From UBA2166 sp964463965 (GTDB lineage: Bacteria; Nitrospirota; Nitrospiria; Nitrospirales; UBA2166): a stretch of DNA of 64,000 nucleotides. The position numbers were made by a program, and so were the translations under genes. The notes beneath the pieces are model-generated. The model saw only the letters and a list, made by a program, of their open reading frames with translations. It had not been told where the DNA came from and did no database searches. Of the stretch, positions 8,583 to 16,853 are shown in pieces (the first letter of the stretch is position 1; each line of letters starts with the position of its first letter). The stretch is from contig CAYXED010000007.1 in NCBI GenBank assembly GCA_964463965.1, positions 55,524 to 119,523 on the forward strand, written 5' to 3'.

Positions 8583-10088
8583 ATGGTTCCTATATTTGGT
8601 ATCGAAACTGAATATGGGATTACCCGTGATGGGTTATCCCATCTTGATCCTGTCGTAGAATCTATGGAGCTAGTACGTTCATATGTTCCTTCCCCCTTCA
8701 AGCAGTCTTGGGATTATGCAGGAGAGGACCCTCACATAGATCAACGGGGCTTTAGGGTATCAAGTCTTCAGCAGGATTCTGAGGAAGCTGAGTTTGCAAA
8801 GTATGATTCAGAAAGACCTTTTTCTTTTCGAGAAATGAAAAGCGACCTAGTTCTTACAAATGGTGCACGGTACTATAATGATCACACGCATCCAGAGTAT
8901 TCAACACCTGAATGCCGTTCAGTAATGGATCTTGTCGCACATGATCGTGCCGGCGAGAGAATACTCCTAGCTTCAGCAAAGCAACGGAATCAACTTCTTA
9001 ACTCATCACCAGTTAAACTTTATAAGAATAATACAGATTATCATGGGCATTCATATGGTTGTCACGAAAATTATCTTATTTCTCGAACCATTAACTTTGA
9101 AAAACTTGCTGCTTTGCTTATGGCATTTCTAGTTACACGGCAAATTATTATAGGTGCTGGAAAGACTGGGATTGAAGCCCAAGACCATACCATACACAAT
9201 GGGATTTTTCAGGTTTCGCAACGAGCTGATTTCATGGAAACTTTGTATAGTGTTGATACCATGCATGACAGGCCAATTCTAAATACACGAGATGAGCCTC
9301 ATGCAAATAGAGAAAAGTTTCGGCGTTTGCATCTCATATCTGGGGATTCAAACATGGCAGAGTACGCGACAGCATTAAAAGTAGGTATTACTCGTGTAAT
9401 CTTGGAAATGATTAATAAAGGTGTTTGTCCACTCATCGACTTACAGGATCCTGTTCGTGCTATGAAAGAGATATCTCAAGACACAATGCTTGAGCTTCTT
9501 TTGCCATGTAAAAACATGAATCCTCTTTCTGCTATTGATGTGCAACGACGCTATCTTGATGTTGCTCTTAAAGAGATTTCTGGATGTGATGAGGAAACTG
9601 ATTGGATACTTTGCGAGTGGGGTAATGTGCTTGATTTGCTTGTAAATGACCGCACTGCTTTAGTTGGCTCACTAGATTGGGTTACCAAATATTGGTTGCT
9701 TGAAACATTTATCGAGAGCGAAAAGATTGATTGGACAGATCCATGGTTAGTAAGTCTTGATCTCGAATATCATAATATTGATCCTAAACAAGGACTTTTT
9801 TTATCGCTTGAAAATACAGGAAATACTCGTCGAATATGTACCGATGATCAAATTCACGCAGCAATGAATACTGGGCCATTAGATACACGTGCTGGTATTC
9901 GAGGTCTATGTATCTCAAAATTTAGTGATAAAGTTGAAGCTGTTCAATGGGAAAGAATATTTTTTAAAGGGGAAGGTTCCTCGAAAAATGTCTTAGAGAT
10001 GGGAGACCTCTTTGACCTAGATGATATAAAAAAGTTACGTGCTGCCGTCATGGAGACGTCAAGCCCATCTGTTCTTTGTGATTACTAG
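8583..10088 (+). CDS. dop: Dop, depupylase/deamidase of the Pup-UBact system
   Basis: Member of the carboxylate-amine ligase (glutamine-synthetase-like) fold shared by Dop and PafA. It removes the tag from substrates, and where Pup ends in Gln it deamidates it. The 501 residues begin FGIETEYG, with the metal-binding Glu residues, and contain YYNDHTHPEYSTPEC, where Asp100 aligns with the catalytic Asp of Dop. A longer loop between the first strand and this motif (about residues 37-90) distinguishes it from the PafA at 11957. Because the tag here already ends in Glu, deamidation should be unnecessary, leaving depupylation as the likely role (inference). Confidence 0.9.
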   Translation: MVPIFGIETEYGITRDGLSHLDPVVESMELVRSYVPSPFKQSWDYAGEDPHIDQRGFRVSSLQQDSEEAEFAKYDSERPFSFREMKSDLVLTNGARYYNDHTHPEYSTPECRSVMDLVAHDRAGERILLASAKQRNQLLNSSPVKLYKNNTDYHGHSYGCHENYLISRTINFEKLAALLMAFLVTRQIIIGAGKTGIEAQDHTIHNGIFQVSQRADFMETLYSVDTMHDRPILNTRDEPHANREKFRRLHLISGDSNMAEYATALKVGITRVILEMINKGVCPLIDLQDPVRAMKEISQDTMLELLLPCKNMNPLSAIDVQRRYLDVALKEISGCDEETDWILCEWGNVLDLLVNDRTALVGSLDWVTKYWLLETFIESEKIDWTDPWLVSLDLEYHNIDPKQGLFLSLENTGNTRRICTDDQIHAAMNTGPLDTRAGIRGLCISKFSDKVEAVQWERIFFKGEGSSKNVLEMGDLFDLDDIKKLRAAVMETSSPSVLCDY

Positions 10089-10115
10089 GCCTATCCTTAT
10101 CAGAAGGAGATGACA

Positions 10116-10349
10116 ATGTATAATAAATATCCATTTTATGGTGACCCTGGAAAGGGAAGTCATTATTTGTTTGCCATGGAACGACGTGAGCATCCCATTG
10201 ACCCTGGGCCTCGTCCCATATCTCCAAAAGATGATGTTGGCCCAAAAAAACCAGACTCTACCTCTCCGGAGAAAGACGAACTTCTAAAACGTATGCGAAA
10301 AGTAGATCCGAAACAAGCAGAGCGATACCGTCAGAGAACGGGGGAATGA
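10116..10349 (+). CDS. ubact: UBact (Pup-like protein modifier)
   Basis: Small tag protein linked by its C-terminal Glu to substrate lysines by PafA. The C-terminal part is charged and probably disordered or helical (DELLKRMRKVD, then PKQAERYRQRTGE), and it ends R-T-G-E: the R-[TS]-G-[EQ] ending of UBact rather than the GGQ/GGE of Pup. AAGGAG (10104-10109) abuts an ATG at 10110, so I chose the second ATG at 10116, six bases downstream, giving 77 residues. An internal ATG at 10176 would give 57 residues, nearer the usual UBact size, but has no well-placed ribosome binding site. The stop overlaps the first prcB ATG. Confidence 0.92.
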   Translation: MYNKYPFYGDPGKGSHYLFAMERREHPIDPGPRPISPKDDVGPKKPDSTSPEKDELLKRMRKVDPKQAERYRQRTGE

Positions 10350-10351
10350 CT

Positions 10352-11143
10352 ATGTTGCGGCAAGGGGATTTTTTCCAGTTATTAAAGTCTAGTGGGCATA
10401 ATTTTGCTACTTATTCCAAAAGTCTGGACACTTTTTCTCATAAAACAGACCTCCCTCTAACTACTGGGACTACTGTATTAGCTGTGAAATACTCTGAGGG
10501 TGTTATTGTTGCTGGAGACCGTCGAGCAACTGCGGGTAACATGGTAATGTATGATCGAACTGATAAAGTCATTGATATTGATCGTTACACCATTATGGCT
10601 ATAGCTGGAGTTCCAGCTACAGCTTTTGAAATGGCTCGCATCCTTGAGCATTCCTTTAAATATTATCGGCGAAGTCAACTACAAGACCTTTCCTTTGAGG
10701 GTAAACTTCGTGCGTTAAGTAATCTATTAAAGGAAAATGTTCCTGCAGCCTTGGCTGGGACTGGTGCAGTGGCACCAATTTTTGCTGGTTATGATAAGGA
10801 AAGAGAAGCTACGAAAATATATTTTTATGATATTCTTGGGGCAGAGTTTGAGGGCGTTGAGCATGCAATGTCAGGTTCAGGGTCATCAACAATTAAAGGG
10901 ATTTTGCACTATATTAATCGTTGGGGAGGTACTCCCATCAATAAATTTTCTGAAGATGAAGCGGTTACTCTCGTTTTACGCCTTTTGACAAGTGCAGCTG
11001 AGTTTGATGCTGCAACTGGGGGAGTTGACCATAATGCGGGTCTTTATCCACTAGTAAAAAAAATTACGAAAGAAGGAATTTCCATTATTGATGATAGTAA
11101 CTTGAAGTCAATTTTTGAACAGCGGGTACTTCAAAATGTATGA
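10352..11143 (+). CDS. prcB: 20S proteasome beta subunit
   Basis: Catalytic subunit of the 20S core. A propeptide of about 39 residues precedes PLTTG followed by TTVLAVKY; cleavage after this Gly frees the Thr nucleophile. GDRRAT and the Lys in DRTDKV follow as expected for the Ntn-hydrolase fold, with SGSGS further on. Two in-frame ATGs exist: 10346 overlaps the ubact stop (ATGA) and 10352 lies seven bases after a GGGGG stretch. I chose 10352; the mature protein is the same. The gene is translationally coupled to ubact and overlaps prcA by eight bases. Confidence 0.95.
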   Translation: MLRQGDFFQLLKSSGHNFATYSKSLDTFSHKTDLPLTTGTTVLAVKYSEGVIVAGDRRATAGNMVMYDRTDKVIDIDRYTIMAIAGVPATAFEMARILEHSFKYYRRSQLQDLSFEGKLRALSNLLKENVPAALAGTGAVAPIFAGYDKEREATKIYFYDILGAEFEGVEHAMSGSGSSTIKGILHYINRWGGTPINKFSEDEAVTLVLRLLTSAAEFDAATGGVDHNAGLYPLVKKITKEGISIIDDSNLKSIFEQRVLQNV

Positions 11144-11936
11144 AGAACCTTATCGCTGGGTTGAGGCAATTGAAAATCGACGCCAATACCTTAGTGATCA
11201 GTTAAAAAAAGGAACCCCTATTGTTTCACTGTCCTGTGGTGATGGAATTCTTGTTCTGACGTTTAATAGAGGAACTTTAAAACTATATGAAATTTATGAT
11301 CGTATTGCTTTTGGTGGTATAGGGCATCCTGCCGATCTTGAAAAACTTCGTTTTCAGTTACTAGATTTAGCTCATGTTGAAGGTTTTAAGCGATCACCAT
11401 CAGATGTTACTGGCTCACGTTTGGTAAAGTATGGAATTGCCCCTGTTGTTAAAGATGCCTTTGAGGAAGTTTTTAAGGCACCATACATTAGCAAGGTTCT
11501 TATTTGTGAATTGAAGAGCCGTCCTGATTCTGATCACTTTGTGCGTTTAGGTTATGATGGTGCGTTTGATGAGTCGAGTGAGCTTGCAATTGCTGCTGCT
11601 ACCCCTGAAATTGAATCCACAATGGAACGGTATCTTAAGGGATCGCTTAAGGAAATCACTTTAGACCTAAACTCTGTTTTTTTATCAGCGCTCTTTACTT
11701 GGGCAGTGGGAGGGCTTTGCCAGACGGAGGATGCTTCTCAGAGTAACTTATCTGATCCTTCAAAGTATCCAGATGAGAAAAATATTATTGAATACCTTGA
11801 AATGTCCTTGCGGGATATGTCTCTTGAGTGTGTTTTTCTGAACCGAACTGCTTCTCAGGCCTCCCAATACCGAGAAATTTATCGTGATGAACTTGTGACT
11901 CTTCTTCCAAAATCTCTACAATATTTAATCAAATAA
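11136..11936 (+). CDS. prcA: 20S proteasome alpha subunit
   Basis: Forms the outer rings and gate of the 20S core. At 266 residues it starts MYEEPYRWVEAIENRRQYL, the usual N-terminal gating helix of PrcA. The body has the alpha-subunit pattern YEIYDRIAFGGIG and no Thr nucleophile. I chose the ATG at 11136, overlapping the end of prcB by eight bases, rather than a longer in-frame start at 11115. A C-terminal extension (about residues 205-266) follows the conserved core. pafA begins 20 bases downstream. Confidence 0.9.
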   Translation: MYEEPYRWVEAIENRRQYLSDQLKKGTPIVSLSCGDGILVLTFNRGTLKLYEIYDRIAFGGIGHPADLEKLRFQLLDLAHVEGFKRSPSDVTGSRLVKYGIAPVVKDAFEEVFKAPYISKVLICELKSRPDSDHFVRLGYDGAFDESSELAIAAATPEIESTMERYLKGSLKEITLDLNSVFLSALFTWAVGGLCQTEDASQSNLSDPSKYPDEKNIIEYLEMSLRDMSLECVFLNRTASQASQYREIYRDELVTLLPKSLQYLIK

Positions 11937-11956
11937 CATGTAAATTATTTAAGAAA

Positions 11957-13444
11957 ATGCTAAATCGTATTTTTGGACTTGAGACTGAATATGGCCTCTT
12001 GATTAATACTGAGGATCCAACTCAGTCCCCATCATGGTTAGCGCGACGTATTATTGACCACATTTTTTACACTAAACGACATGGAGTCCTTGACCAACAC
12101 CATAGAGGCTACGATGAACCGCCTGGGAATGGGGGGTTTCTTCGTAATGCTGGGCGTTTATATGTTGATATGGGGCACATCGAGTTTGCTACTCCAGAGT
12201 GCCACACTCTTGCCGATCTACTTGCAGTTGATCGTGCAGGTGATCAACTGATTCAGCAAGCACTTAATGACCTTGGTCTTCAAGAAACGGTTTCATTTAT
12301 CAAAAATAATATTGATCACGAGACTGATGCTACCTTTGGTTCTCATGAAAATTATTTGGTAACACAAAAATTTCCTTTTCATCTCCAAGGACTTGATTTG
12401 CTTATTCCATTTTTAGTTACTAGACAAATTTTCACAGGTGCAGGGCGGGTGGGTTTGACTGATACTCCAGATGGTTGGTTTCCACTTGAGTCATTTGAAG
12501 AGGAACACTCCCCACTTCATACAAAGCTTGACCCAAATGCCTTTTTTTTCCAAATATCACAACGATCAGATCATATTGTAAACGATTTTTTTGAATGGGT
12601 TCAACACAATCGAGCAATTGTAAACACTAGAGATGAGCCTCTAGCTGATCCAAATAAATTTAGAAGGATTCATCTTTTACTTGGAGATTCAAATCTCGCG
12701 GAGTTTGCAACTGCCTTAAAGATTGGAACAACTGGTCTTGTATTACAGCTTATTGAAGATGGATATGCGCCGCAAGGTTTAGAACTTGATGACCCTGTCC
12801 AGGCATTGAGAGCTATTTCGAGAGATCAGAAGCGAGAGTGGCTTGTAACATCTCGTGCCGGACAAGTATTTTCGGCATTTGATATTCAGGAAGAGTATTT
12901 ATGTGCTGCCGAAAAGCAATATTCGGGCCAGGATGATGAAACTAATTGGGTACTGCAAGAATGGCGTTTGGTATTATCTGACTTAAGAAACGGTTATGAT
13001 AAAGTTGTAGGACGTGTTGATTGGGCCTCCAAGTTGTGGTTATTAGAGTCTTTCTGTTTGGCCGAAAATATTTTGTGGGATGATCCTTGGCTGCGCAGTC
13101 TGGACTTAGAATATCATAATATTAATCAAAACTCTGGACTCTATTTTGGCTTAGAAGCTGAAGGTAAGGCTCCTCGCCTGACTACCGATTCTATTATTAA
13201 TCTTGCCATGAAAAATCCTCCACGAAATACACGTGCTTTTGGCCGAGGGGAACTGATCAAATATCTTCTTGACACTCTATTTCAAGACACTTTTCCGGTA
13301 ATCAATGAGACACAACAGCCTCAATATGTTATCAATTGGGCAGCTTTTCAAGTTCAGGGGCATGCAGTTTTTCCTATGATTAATCCCTTTAAATCATACG
13401 CTAGTGAAGTTAAAGAGCATCTTTCTATTACCTCCTCTCGCTGA
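11957..13444 (+). CDS. pafA: PafA, Pup/UBact protein ligase
   Basis: Uses ATP to phosphorylate the tag's C-terminal Glu and form an isopeptide bond with a substrate lysine. The 495-residue protein has FGLETEYGL at the N-terminus and NAGRLYVDMGHIEFATPEC, where Asp71 fits the catalytic base of PafA. The shorter segment between these motifs, compared with the Dop at 8583, supports the PafA assignment. The ligase fold continues through RDEPLADPNKFRRIH and GDSNLAEFATALK. It is the last gene of the operon; a 150-base gap follows before the next start. Confidence 0.92.
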   Translation: MLNRIFGLETEYGLLINTEDPTQSPSWLARRIIDHIFYTKRHGVLDQHHRGYDEPPGNGGFLRNAGRLYVDMGHIEFATPECHTLADLLAVDRAGDQLIQQALNDLGLQETVSFIKNNIDHETDATFGSHENYLVTQKFPFHLQGLDLLIPFLVTRQIFTGAGRVGLTDTPDGWFPLESFEEEHSPLHTKLDPNAFFFQISQRSDHIVNDFFEWVQHNRAIVNTRDEPLADPNKFRRIHLLLGDSNLAEFATALKIGTTGLVLQLIEDGYAPQGLELDDPVQALRAISRDQKREWLVTSRAGQVFSAFDIQEEYLCAAEKQYSGQDDETNWVLQEWRLVLSDLRNGYDKVVGRVDWASKLWLLESFCLAENILWDDPWLRSLDLEYHNINQNSGLYFGLEAEGKAPRLTTDSIINLAMKNPPRNTRAFGRGELIKYLLDTLFQDTFPVINETQQPQYVINWAAFQVQGHAVFPMINPFKSYASEVKEHLSITSSR

Positions 13445-13594
13445 AAAGATATTCAGAAGAATATTAGAAGGTGTAGGGGCTTTAACCTGTAATTCCTTCT
13501 ATATCTATTTCTGTGTCAGAATTTAATAATGCTGATGCCTTTGATGGGACGGAGAGGAATGCTTCAAGGTTTGCTTAGAAGAAAGGAGGCAATT

Positions 13595-14101
13595 GTGACA
13601 TTAGGAATCTATATTATAGTTTTAAAAAAAACCAAATTGGCAATTATGGGAGCGCTTCTATTGCTTTTTACTCCATTTGCCTTTGCCAGCAATGGAGTTT
13701 TAGAAAATGACCCAAATGGGTTTAAAGGTTTTACTTGGAATACAAGTATAGAGGAATTCTCTGGTCTAGTACTATGGGGAGCTTCTAGCGACAATGCAGT
13801 GTCGAAAACCTATTATTTTCCAAATGAACCTCGTAGCATTAGTGGAATCGATGTCGAAAAAATTCTTTATGTTTTTCAAGATGAGAGGTTCATTCGGGCC
13901 ACTGTTAAGTTTCAGGGTGGAGAACAATATCATGCATTAGTAATTGCATTGACTGATAGATTTGGTCAAGGAAAAGATGAAAGCCAATTTTCTCATGACT
14001 TGTTATGGGTCGGAGTTAATACCCATATTGTTTTACGTTATGACGATCAATTTGACCTTGGAGCTCTCATAGTATCTAATCTGCAGCATAGACCAAAATA
14101 G
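13595..14101 (+). CDS. Small exported protein of unknown function
   Basis: I chose the GTG at 13595 because GGAGG lies five bases upstream; the frame stays open further 5'. The 168-residue product begins with a signal peptide (basic LKKTK, hydrophobic core, FAFA cleavage site around residue 31), so it should be periplasmic. The mature part starts GFKGFTWNTS and resembles, from memory, uncharacterised exported proteins with an FRG-x-WG start; this is weak. It follows pafA on the same strand but is exported, so a proteasome role is unlikely. It converges on addA with 10 bases between them. Confidence 0.65.
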   Translation: MTLGIYIIVLKKTKLAIMGALLLLFTPFAFASNGVLENDPNGFKGFTWNTSIEEFSGLVLWGASSDNAVSKTYYFPNEPRSISGIDVEKILYVFQDERFIRATVKFQGGEQYHALVIALTDRFGQGKDESQFSHDLLWVGVNTHIVLRYDDQFDLGALIVSNLQHRPK

Positions 14102-14111
14102 CATATAGAAA

Positions 14112-16853
14112 TTATTTTTTTTCGGAAGGGCTTATGGAAATATCTGGGTTTGAGAGTGGGGTCAGTGAAATGTTTTTTTCTGAGTGGAAAGGTTGGATTT
14201 GAAAATGGGCTGGCTGTGGATTTGCTCGTATTATTCGCAGCTTATGTCGTGCGTGACCTGTGGACCAAAATAATTCTTCTTGCGTTGTAGTTGAAATCGA
14301 AGAAAATATTTCCTGAAGGGTTTTGGGTAAAAGGTCTGTAAATGCTGTGTAACTTCTAGCCCGATTGGTATCAAGTGCAGAGAGTACTAAATATTCCCTT
14401 GCTCGAGTAAGAGCCACGTATAAAAGTCGTTTTTCTTCTTCGCACACACGGTTAGGGGTGGTATTAGGGTTTTTAGTTATTGCTGAAATTTCAATACTGC
14501 CATCACTGTACTCTGTGATCCGAGGCAATGATGTGTCTTTGCGAATTTTTTGATCTAAATTTACTACAAACACGGCCTTGAACTCTAGCCCTTTTGATGC
14601 ATGGATTGTCATAAGGTTAATTGCATTAATAGGTTCTAGAATTGCAAGTGAATCTTCCCCTCCAGAGGCGTGATCAAGGTATTTTGAAAGTTTTGTAAAT
14701 GTCATGTACCCACGATTTTGTGCACGGCGCAAAATTTCCAGAATTTTCTTTAAGTTCTCTGTGCCTTGCCTACCTCCATTTTCAGAAAATAAAGAAAAAT
14801 AATCAGTTTCTTCAAGAATCTTTTGAACTAGATCTGATGGAGGGACTGTGTCGGTAAGGCGAACCCAGTTTTGGGCCTTAAAAAGCAATGTAGAGATAAT
14901 ATGCAAATCTCTTTTTGGAATATCAATAGGTAGTGTTAGTCCAGAATATGGGTCTTTTAGAAGTTGAAGAAATGGTGTTCTTCTTTTCTCTCTAAGGAAA
15001 CTATTTGCAATTACTGCTAGTGTATTGTCTGAGAGACCAATGAAGCGAGAACGTAAAAACTCCGCCGCATGTAGTTCTGAAATTGGATCTGCAAGGTAAC
15101 GTATTAGAGATGAAATATCTCGAACTTCTTGTGAGTCATAAAACCCTAGTCCTCGATACACATGAGTGGGAATTCCTCGTGAGATTAATGCCTGTTCATA
15201 AACTTGGTAATGAGTTCGGCTACGAAAACAAATTGCTATATCTCGTGGTTGATATTCGGCTTTCTTAAGTAGCCTGGTAATTTCGTCGGCAATTGCTTCA
15301 GCTATTGTTAAACGAGTTTCTCCAATGGCGATACCAACGGACGCATCGGTGGTTGGAAAATCAAATACTGGGAACTGATCATCTTTTGTGTATCGAAATG
15401 CCCAGGGGATATTTCCTCGTAGTTTTGGAAGCCCGCGAAAGAAATCATTTAGAAAACTTAATAAGGCAGGATTAGAACGAAAGCTTTGTTGAATATGAAG
15501 CATTTTAGAACCATTGTTTCTGATTTTTTTTAAGTATTTTGTAGCTTTGTGCATTATTTCAATTCGTGCATCTCTCCAACCATAAATTGACTGTTTTCTG
15601 TCACCAACAAGGAAAATTGTGGGTTCTTGTAAAGGAGGTTTGGTAGAGCCCAGTTTCTGTGCTTTCGCCATTATATCTTGTACAAGTCCTGAGCCTTCTC
15701 CCCAAGACTCAATTAGGCTTTGAATTATCTCCCATTGCATTTCGTTAGTGTCTTGAAATTCATCAATTAAAATGTGGTGGTAACGAGACTCTAATCGAAA
15801 TCGACTCTGTGAAAATAGTTCGCGCTGCTTTAGAAGTTTTACTGCATGCATAAGTATGTCTTGAAAGTCAAGAACACCTCTCGTTTTCTTTAAACCCGAA
15901 AAGAATTCCAATGATTTTTGGTAAATTTTCCATAGTTCTTGAACTGCATATAAGTCAAGTTCTCTTTCCCATGTGGCGATGTTTTCTTTAATTAATGGGG
16001 CTAAAGAGAGTATTTGGTTTCGATGTTTCTCATATAAGAAAGCAGTATCAAAGTTTGACTTTTTGCAGGCGCTGGAAAGTTTTTTTCTAGGTTTTCCATC
16101 TTTAGTTAAAAAATATGATTCTACTTCTTGAAGATCAAGTGGCGTTATCGTGATATCACTTATGATTTTTTGAAAAGATGAGGGAATATAACTCCAATCA
16201 CACGTTTTGAGGGACTTTTGAATATTCCGAGATGTTTTTTTTAATGTACTTGCGATGTTTATGGATTTTGGAGAATGTTGCCGTAAATATGACTCAATGA
16301 GAGGGGTTTTTACAAGGCGATTTTGGATGAAGTCCCGTATGCTTTTTTGAAGGATGTTTTTGCCAAAATGTGAAATTAAGAATGGAAGGTCAGGACTCAA
16401 ATCCTCACCAGTGATTGGATTAGATAACGATACTGCTATAGTTTCCCGAAGAAGTACATCGAGGTCGATGTCAGTAATAAGGTCGATATCTGGGTCTAGG
16501 TCGGCTTCTAAAGGAAACTCCTTGAGTAATCCAAGACAAAACGCATCTATTGTGGAAACATGTATTTCAAAAAATTTATCAAGAAAATCTTTTCGAATAA
16601 GGTTTCGAGATCTTAGCTCTTCTAACAATCGATGTTTCATTTCAGCTGCAGCTTTTCTAGTAAATGTGATTGCAAGAATATTTTTAGGAGCCGCCCCTGC
16701 TTGAATAAGAGAGACGTACCGATCTACTAATACGCTTGTTTTTCCAGTACCAGCTGATGCCTCAAGTGTAATATTGTAATGAGGGTTTTTGGCATCAGTG
16801 CGAGCTTGAGTATCTAGCAATGGACTTTTAAAGCTCATAGAACTAAGTTTCAT
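14112..16853 (-). CDS. addA: AddA-type UvrD/Rep helicase lacking the C-terminal nuclease domain
   Basis: Helicase subunit of the AddAB double-strand-break resection complex. Motif I is ASAGTGKTS (about 32-40), motif Ia ITFTRKAAAEMK, motif II ILIDEFQDTN, motif III VGDRKQSIYGWRDA, and later MTIHASKGLEF and VALTRAREYL. After the last helicase motif only about 90 residues remain; the PD-(D/E)XK nuclease that ends most AddA proteins is absent, giving 913 residues instead of the usual 1100-1250. The start at 16853 overlaps addB by 11 bases; ATGs at 16838 and 16880 are alternatives. Confidence 0.85.
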   Translation of the reverse strand: MKLSSMSFKSPLLDTQARTDAKNPHYNITLEASAGTGKTSVLVDRYVSLIQAGAAPKNILAITFTRKAAAEMKHRLLEELRSRNLIRKDFLDKFFEIHVSTIDAFCLGLLKEFPLEADLDPDIDLITDIDLDVLLRETIAVSLSNPITGEDLSPDLPFLISHFGKNILQKSIRDFIQNRLVKTPLIESYLRQHSPKSINIASTLKKTSRNIQKSLKTCDWSYIPSSFQKIISDITITPLDLQEVESYFLTKDGKPRKKLSSACKKSNFDTAFLYEKHRNQILSLAPLIKENIATWERELDLYAVQELWKIYQKSLEFFSGLKKTRGVLDFQDILMHAVKLLKQRELFSQSRFRLESRYHHILIDEFQDTNEMQWEIIQSLIESWGEGSGLVQDIMAKAQKLGSTKPPLQEPTIFLVGDRKQSIYGWRDARIEIMHKATKYLKKIRNNGSKMLHIQQSFRSNPALLSFLNDFFRGLPKLRGNIPWAFRYTKDDQFPVFDFPTTDASVGIAIGETRLTIAEAIADEITRLLKKAEYQPRDIAICFRSRTHYQVYEQALISRGIPTHVYRGLGFYDSQEVRDISSLIRYLADPISELHAAEFLRSRFIGLSDNTLAVIANSFLREKRRTPFLQLLKDPYSGLTLPIDIPKRDLHIISTLLFKAQNWVRLTDTVPPSDLVQKILEETDYFSLFSENGGRQGTENLKKILEILRRAQNRGYMTFTKLSKYLDHASGGEDSLAILEPINAINLMTIHASKGLEFKAVFVVNLDQKIRKDTSLPRITEYSDGSIEISAITKNPNTTPNRVCEEEKRLLYVALTRAREYLVLSALDTNRARSYTAFTDLLPKTLQEIFSSISTTTQEELFWSTGHARHKLRIIRANPQPAHFQIQPFHSEKNISLTPLSNPDISISPSEKK

